Source: Bdellovibrionales bacterium (GTDB lineage: Bacteria; Bdellovibrionota; Bdellovibrionia; Bdellovibrionales; Bdellovibrionaceae). From it: a stretch of DNA of 64,000 nt. Of the stretch, positions 59,027-64,000 are shown piece after piece. Positions within the stretch are counted from its first letter, which is position 1. The number at the start of each line of letters is the position of its first letter. Position numbers and translations under genes: made by a program. The notes beneath the pieces were generated by a model. The model ran no database searches and had not been told where the DNA came from. It saw nothing but the letters and a program-made list of their open reading frames with translations. The stretch covers positions 1,193,205 through 1,257,204 of the forward strand of contig JAFEAQ010000011.1 of NCBI GenBank assembly GCA_018266295.1, read 5' to 3'.

Positions 59027-62000
59027 CTAGTTTTGGAATCCACTGTTCCACTGAACGTAGACCTTAGAACCTACGCGCATAAATGAGAAGATAGCATTAC
59101 TGCCACTCGGAATACTGTTGGCAGGTAAGAAGTAGAAATTGCCTGATCCAGGAGTACCGGACAGAGTATCCGGTGAAGTCTGACCGAATGTACAGTTCGC
59201 AGAGAAAGTTCCTGTGATCGCGAGCGTGTAAACACCGCCATCACGCATATTCGAGAATGTATATTGAGTACCAGTACATCCTGCAGCCGTGTACTGGGTA
59301 TTGCCCTTACTCCAATCGATGGTCGTACTAGAAGCATTATCCACGGAGGTACCACGGATCGTACCGGCAACTGCCATGGTATCTGAGTTTGCAGTCCCTG
59401 AGATGGTGACTTTGGTTGCAGGGGCTCTATCCGCCGTGCCTGTCGTACCAGAAGATGCCGTTTGCAAGAGAATTTGTGAACCACCCGTACCTGTTGAAGT
59501 ACCACTCGACAAAGTTAAAGTACCACCGGCCAAGTTTGTACCACCGCTGTAAGCACCACCGGCAGTAATCGTGAAATCAGAGCCCGCAGTTCCTGACGTT
59601 GTGATTCTCTCAACACCCACTTTTTGCGCTGATTGTCCTGAGAATGACAAGTTGTTGTTGATCGTTGAAGTGCCGATACCAACACCGCCGGCAGAGTTAA
59701 TACGCATCAACTCGCTGGGTGCAACGTCGGCAGTACTGTTACGAGCACCGAAGACCAAGTCCCCTTTACCGGAACCAGCCACGCTGGTTTGAACGAGACC
59801 CATATAAGCATTTGGATAAGCTTCAGAAGAGTAATATCCAAATCCGATTACTTGATAGCCACCGCTAGTCTGCTCCGTACCACCAATATGAAGGTATTCA
59901 TTCGCGACCGTCACTGACGTCGGTGCCGAGCCTTTGATATGAACTTTCGCAGCAGGAGAAGCCGTTCCAACACCTAAGTTACCGGCATTCGAAAGCGTCA
60001 TCTGCGTGGCATTGTTTGTTTTGAAACCCAAATTGTAGTTGTCATTCAAACCGATCGTGGCATTGGCACCGTAACTATTGCCGCCGTTTACATAACTAGA
60101 GCCACCACCGCCACCAAGAGCCGACCAAGTAGAGCCGTTGTTGAACTCAACAACATTGCTTGTCGTATTGTAACGAATCTGACCCGCTGTATTCGCAGGA
60201 CGTTGAGCATCGGTCCCCGCTGGCAAGCGGATAGAATCCGTGCGAGAACCAATATCCAAACTAAATTGCGGATTCGTACCGATACCCACGCGGCCATTCA
60301 CGTCGAGTGTCATCACGATAGCGCCTGAAGTACCAAAGTTTAAGTAGCTCGAAGCGCCACCCGTCCCGTTAACGAATGAGTAAGCAGACGTACCAAACAT
60401 CAAGCTCTTGCCAGATGTCATAGTGAAATCACCTGCTGTAGACATATTCTGCGAAGTATCGAGTGTCAGGGCTGTGGTGCCATTGGTTTTCAAAGTCAAA
60501 GCATTGCCGTCATTCGTACCAAGACTTGTCGCCGCACCAAAGGAATTACCGCCGTTGACGAAGGCTCCCGAAGAACCTGAAGAAGTCGCAAGGACTGACC
60601 AGCCAGAACCGTTATTGTATTCGATATTATTATTAGAAGTATTATAACGAATCAGACCCGCGGCATTGGCAGGTTGTTGAGCTGTCGTACCACGAGGAAG
60701 TCTTAAGGCATCTGTGTTTGTACCAGCATCAATACTGTAAGAAGGAGCACCACCGGCACCGATCTTACCAGTCGTTGTGTAGATGTTGCCATAGGATGAG
60801 GAAATACTACCGTTAGCAGTCGCAATGGTACCGGTACTTGCAACGTCAATACTACCGCCAGCAAGCAGAGCAAGCTTGCTGTTCGTACGGTCGAATTTCA
60901 TTTTACTAGCGTCACCAAAGCCGATGTCGCCGCCCCAGTAGTTCAAATAAAGAATACTGTTAGAGCCACCGTTGTAAGCTTGAACCGAGTCAAAGTCGAT
61001 ACCCACATGGGCGCCGGCATTTGTACCGATGGTCAGCGGTGAATAGCTAGAGCCTGTCGCATTGGTATCAGCGATGTGAAGAGCCGCTTGCGGACTCGTC
61101 GTGAGGATACCGATATTGCCATTACCTGTGAATGTCATACGAGTCGCATTGTTGGTTTTGACGCTCAAATTATAAGCGTCATTCAAACCGATGGTCGCAT
61201 TTCCAGCAAAGCTATTACCACCATTCACGTATCCTGAGCCGGTGCCTGTCGCCAGAGCCGTCCAGGTTGAACCATTATTAAATTCGATATTGCTGTTTGT
61301 GGTATTGTAACGAATCAATCCCGCCGCCGCTGTTGGCTGCTGAGCTGTCGTACCTGCCGGCAAGCGAATGGCATCTGTTCTGCTATTAAAATCCAAAGAG
61401 TACTGCGGATCTGATGTACCGATACCGACCTTACCGGTTTGTTCAAGGCGCAAACCTTGAGTCCAAGCGACTCCACCCCAGTAGCTAAAATCTAAATCAT
61501 TGGCATCAGAAGTTCCGTAAGAATTCCCGTAAGCCGTCATTGCCCAACCACGGTTATTTGAGGTCGCACCTAGCACATTGCCATCAGACCAAGTCATCAG
61601 GTTTACTTTGGCTTTTTCCGAATTGCCAGAGCCCGCCACTCCGATGGTCACTGCATTATCCGCATTGGCAGTGCTATAAACGTGTAGTTTCGAAGCCGGA
61701 GTGGCTGTGCCGATACCGAGTTTACCAGAACTATCTAACGTCATCTGAGTTGTGTTGTTCGTTTTAAACCCAAGAGTGTAAGCGTCATTGAGACCAATGG
61801 TTGCATTGCCTGAGAATGTATTGCCACCGTTAATGTACGCGGAACCTCCGCCAGAAGAGAGCGCAGTCCAAGTCGTCCCGTTATTAAATTCCACGTTACT
61901 GTTTGTTGTGTTGTAACGAAGCAGGCCAGTAGCGTTTGTTGGGCGCTGAGAAGTGTTCCCTACAGGGATGCGCATAGCATCTGTTTTATCCTGCATATCT

Positions 62001-64000
62001 AATGAATAAGCTGGAGCCGAAGATCCCACCCCGACTTTACCGTCTTGAGCGATACTTAAAGCCACGTTGCCAAGATTAGACCCATTAGGCACAGTCACTA
62101 AACTAATTTTTGTCCCAGAAGCTGAAGCCGTGTGATTCTCAGTTGCATCAAAACGAAGATAAGCCCCGAGTCCATTGGTGTGATTACTTGAGCGAAGAGC
62201 TCCTAATGTATCCCCATTCTGAGCATAAGTTGGCGAAGCTCTCGTACCACGAGCATAGGTTAAGTTAATTTGTGGGTTCCAGTAGTTACCACCGCTACTT
62301 CCGTAACCAGAAACTGTGAACTCAGGCCAAGAATCTTGACGGCTGACTTCCACATTGCCTTCGTTGACTTGAAGGTTTGCTCCGCCAGCAAATGGAGCAA
62401 TACCCACCTCGCCTGTTTTTAAGAAACTAAAGCGAGTCGCACCGTTTGTTCTTACATTTAAATCATAATTATCGTTTGTACCAAGACTCGCTGTCGCACC
62501 AAACGAGTTTCCACCATTAACATAGCCGGAGGTTGACGTCAGAGCTGTCGCCCATGAGAGGTTCCCTAAGGCATCCGACTGCATCACTTGGTTTGCGGCT
62601 GGAGTGGTTGCAGGTAATTTTAATGAGTAGTTGGCAGTTGTCGCAGCCGCTTGCAAAGTCACAGTGCCAGAAGTTGCACCCTTCACGCCAACGCCGTAGA
62701 CGTTTGCGACACCTGTGCCGTCGAGAGATAAGATCGTGTTACTAGCACCTGTTGTAGTTTTATTAACTACTACGGAGCCTGAGTTAGACACTGAAGCCAC
62801 ATCTCCAGATAAACTAAACGCTTGCGCAACACCTGATGCGTTACCAACCCACATTTGGCCTGCCGCCAAAGTATTGGATTGTTTTGCCATCATCGAAGCA
62901 TAATCGGCGTTGCTGATAAGACCGGCAGTCACGGAGCCAGAAGCCGAAGCCATTGGGATATCGAGTGTGTGAGCCGAACCAGCAGAAGTAATCGCAGGAG
63001 CGTTACCTGCAGAACCTACTACAAAGGATTGAACATTCGCTGTTAAGCCATTCAAGCTTGTAATACCAGAACCCGCAACACCGAGTGATTTTACCGTAGT
63101 TCCATCAAAATATTTAATGACGCCTGAGTCATACCACATCTGACCGGCCACTGTTCCCGCAGTGGATCCTGAGCCAAGACCCAAATACTGACCAGCAGCA
63201 AGCATCAAACTGCCAGACATAGTATCGCCAGCTTTATTTACTGGAGTGTAACCAAGAGAAGAACCTACGGTGACCCAAGCAGAACCGTTGTTATACTCGA
63301 CAACATTGCTTGTTGTATTATAACGTATGAGGCCTGTCGCATTTGCAGGGCGCGTTGCATCTAATCCTGAAGGCAGGCGAAGCGCATCTGTTCTAGAGCC
63401 CAAATCCAGAGTATAGCCCGGAGCCGACGTACCGAAACCAACATTGCCCGTGGGCCCAATAACCATTCTGTAAGTGGGGATACTTTGATCATAGATTCCG
63501 AAGAAACCAGCACCCGTAGAGTTTGCCGAACCGGTAGAAAGCAACATGTACTCGTGGCCACCAGCGCCTGAAGCCTTCAGAGAAAGGTTGGCACCGGCAT
63601 TACCGAGATTCTCAAGCATAATTCCATCGTCACCAGAGTTCATGGTATATTGCAGATGCAATTTTCTGCCTGGAGTTGCAGTGCCGAGGCCCAAATTGCC
63701 ACTTGAATCGAGAGTCATTCTTGTCGCGTTGTTTGTTTTAAACCCTAGCGTATAAGCATCATTCAAGCCAATCGTCGCATTACCACTAAATGTATTACCG
63801 CCATTCACGTAACCAGCCGCCGCCGCGTCCGCCGGAGTATAACCAAGAGCCGCCGTGACATCGCCAGAAGCAAGGGCAGAACCTGAAGTCACACGACCTT
63901 GAGCATCTGTAATAACCTTAGTATATGTACCAGCAGTGCCTGTATTTTTAAGTGAAAGAAGACCTGCATTCGTGATCGTTGCATCCCCTGACATTGTTAC
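59027..64000 (-). CDS. MAT-like phage-tail-fibre-type adhesin, 5' end outside window
   Basis: At least 1657 aa; the frame is open through the window edge, so the N-terminus is missing. The visible part repeats two motifs: YVNGGNTFSGNATIGLND...(KTNNATRMTLDSSGNLGIGTATP) six times and DIGSRTDAIRLPAGT...RPANATGLIRYNTT...NNGSTWTAL five or more times. These are typical of phage tail-fibre stalks and of the mosaic adhesive trimer fibres of Bdellovibrio. The C-terminal tip (VYTLAITGTFSANCTF, NFYFLPANSIPSGSNAIF, VQWNSGFQN) is a separate domain without an S74 auto-protease. It is followed by the giant Gly-rich gene in one unit. Function as prey-binding fibre is inferred. Confidence 0.7.
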   Translation of the reverse strand, partial: VTMSGDATITNAGLLSLKNTGTAGTYTKVITDAQGRVTSGSALASGDVTAALGYTPADAAAAGYVNGGNTFSGNATIGLNDAYTLGFKTNNATRMTLDSSGNLGLGTATPGRKLHLQYTMNSGDDGIMLENLGNAGANLSLKASGAGGHEYMLLSTGSANSTGAGFFGIYDQSIPTYRMVIGPTGNVGFGTSAPGYTLDLGSRTDALRLPSGLDATRPANATGLIRYNTTSNVVEYNNGSAWVTVGSSLGYTPVNKAGDTMSGSLMLAAGQYLGLGSGSTAGTVAGQMWYDSGVIKYFDGTTVKSLGVAGSGITSLNGLTANVQSFVVGSAGNAPAITSAGSAHTLDIPMASASGSVTAGLISNADYASMMAKQSNTLAAGQMWVGNASGVAQAFSLSGDVASVSNSGSVVVNKTTTGASNTILSLDGTGVANVYGVGVKGATSGTVTLQAAATTANYSLKLPATTPAANQVMQSDALGNLSWATALTSTSGYVNGGNSFGATASLGTNDNYDLNVRTNGATRFSFLKTGEVGIAPFAGGANLQVNEGNVEVSRQDSWPEFTVSGYGSSGGNYWNPQINLTYARGTRASPTYAQNGDTLGALRSSNHTNGLGAYLRFDATENHTASASGTKISLVTVPNGSNLGNVALSIAQDGKVGVGSSAPAYSLDMQDKTDAMRIPVGNTSQRPTNATGLLRYNTTNSNVEFNNGTTWTALSSGGGSAYINGGNTFSGNATIGLNDAYTLGFKTNNTTQMTLDSSGKLGIGTATPASKLHVYSTANADNAVTIGVAGSGNSEKAKVNLMTWSDGNVLGATSNNRGWAMTAYGNSYGTSDANDLDFSYWGGVAWTQGLRLEQTGKVGIGTSDPQYSLDFNSRTDAIRLPAGTTAQQPTAAAGLIRYNTTNSNIEFNNGSTWTALATGTGSGYVNGGNSFAGNATIGLNDAYNLSVKTNNATRMTFTGNGNIGILTTSPQAALHIADTNATGSSYSPLTIGTNAGAHVGIDFDSVQAYNGGSNSILYLNYWGGDIGFGDASKMKFDRTNSKLALLAGGSIDVASTGTIATANGSISSSYGNIYTTTGKIGAGGAPSYSIDAGTNTDALRLPRGTTAQQPANAAGLIRYNTSNNNIEYNNGSGWSVLATSSGSSGAFVNGGNSFGAATSLGTNDGNALTLKTNGTTALTLDTSQNMSTAGDFTMTSGKSLMFGTSAYSFVNGTGGASSYLNFGTSGAIVMTLDVNGRVGIGTNPQFSLDIGSRTDSIRLPAGTDAQRPANTAGQIRYNTTSNVVEFNNGSTWSALGGGGGSSYVNGGNSYGANATIGLNDNYNLGFKTNNATQMTLSNAGNLGVGTASPAAKVHIKGSAPTSVTVANEYLHIGGTEQTSGGYQVIGFGYYSSEAYPNAYMGLVQTSVAGSGKGDLVFGARNSTADVAPSELMRINSAGGVGIGTSTINNNLSFSGQSAQKVGVERITTSGTAGSDFTITAGGAYSGGTNLAGGTLTLSSGTSTGTGGSQILLQTASSGTTGTADRAPATKVTISGTANSDTMAVAGTIRGTSVDNASSTTIDWSKGNTQYTAAGCTGTQYTFSNMRDGGVYTLAITGTFSANCTFGQTSPDTLSGTPGSGNFYFLPANSIPSGSNAIFSFMRVGSKVYVQWNSGFQN

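Overview
The window looks like a chromosome segment of a predatory bacterium of the Bdellovibrio group (Bdellovibrionota). Supporting signs are two tandem short flagellins, a tandem pair of OmpF-like outer-membrane proteins of the Bdellovibrio type, lipoproteins with an atypical F-[QN]-N-C lipobox, many exported hydrolases, and a very long fibre protein with phage-tail-like repeats that resembles the mosaic adhesive fibres known from Bdellovibrio. The assignment is inferred from gene content; no search was run.

Layout. 1-8.5 kb: the 3' end of valS; a guanine-class purine riboswitch whose P1 helix holds the ribosome-binding site of an exported HNH nuclease; a VWA lipoprotein; a glycine-rich exported protein; a four-gene minus-strand operon (2OG-Fe oxygenase, class V aminotransferase, membrane-anchored protein, ArsC-like protein); trmO. 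8.5-14.8 kb: a Tyr-rich exported protein, a subtilase, an RND pump subunit and a Crp/Fnr regulator. 15-20.5 kb: a five-gene operon joining a Bmp-type nucleoside ABC importer to an exported S1/P1-family nuclease. 20.6-24.2 kb: outer-membrane proteins. 24.7-29.5 kb: RNase R, a UbiB-like kinase whose start lies 128 nt inside the RNase R gene, and a LysR-like regulator. 29.6-35.3 kb: a photolyase-related protein, two flagellins, a 49-aa exported peptide and an HD phosphohydrolase. 35.4-39 kb: exported proteins, a degenerate SDR and a thiolase. 39.2-44.2 kb: a tightly coupled xanthine dehydrogenase operon with xdhC and a mocA-like gene. 44.2-54.2 kb: a matrixin-like lipoprotein, small exported proteins, an M23 peptidase, a PP2C phosphatase, a TonB-like protein, an AceE-like E1, a hydrolase and an AEC permease. 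54.2-64 kb: two giant surface proteins in one transcription unit, the upstream one cut by the window edge.

The most interesting theme is nucleic-acid and purine salvage: a guanine-sensing RNA switch on an exported nuclease, a nuclease-importer operon, a dNTPase-like HD protein and a xanthine dehydrogenase operon lie within about 45 kb. That fits a predator that digests prey nucleic acids outside its own cell and adjusts this to purine supply. The second theme is the surface-fibre locus at the right end.
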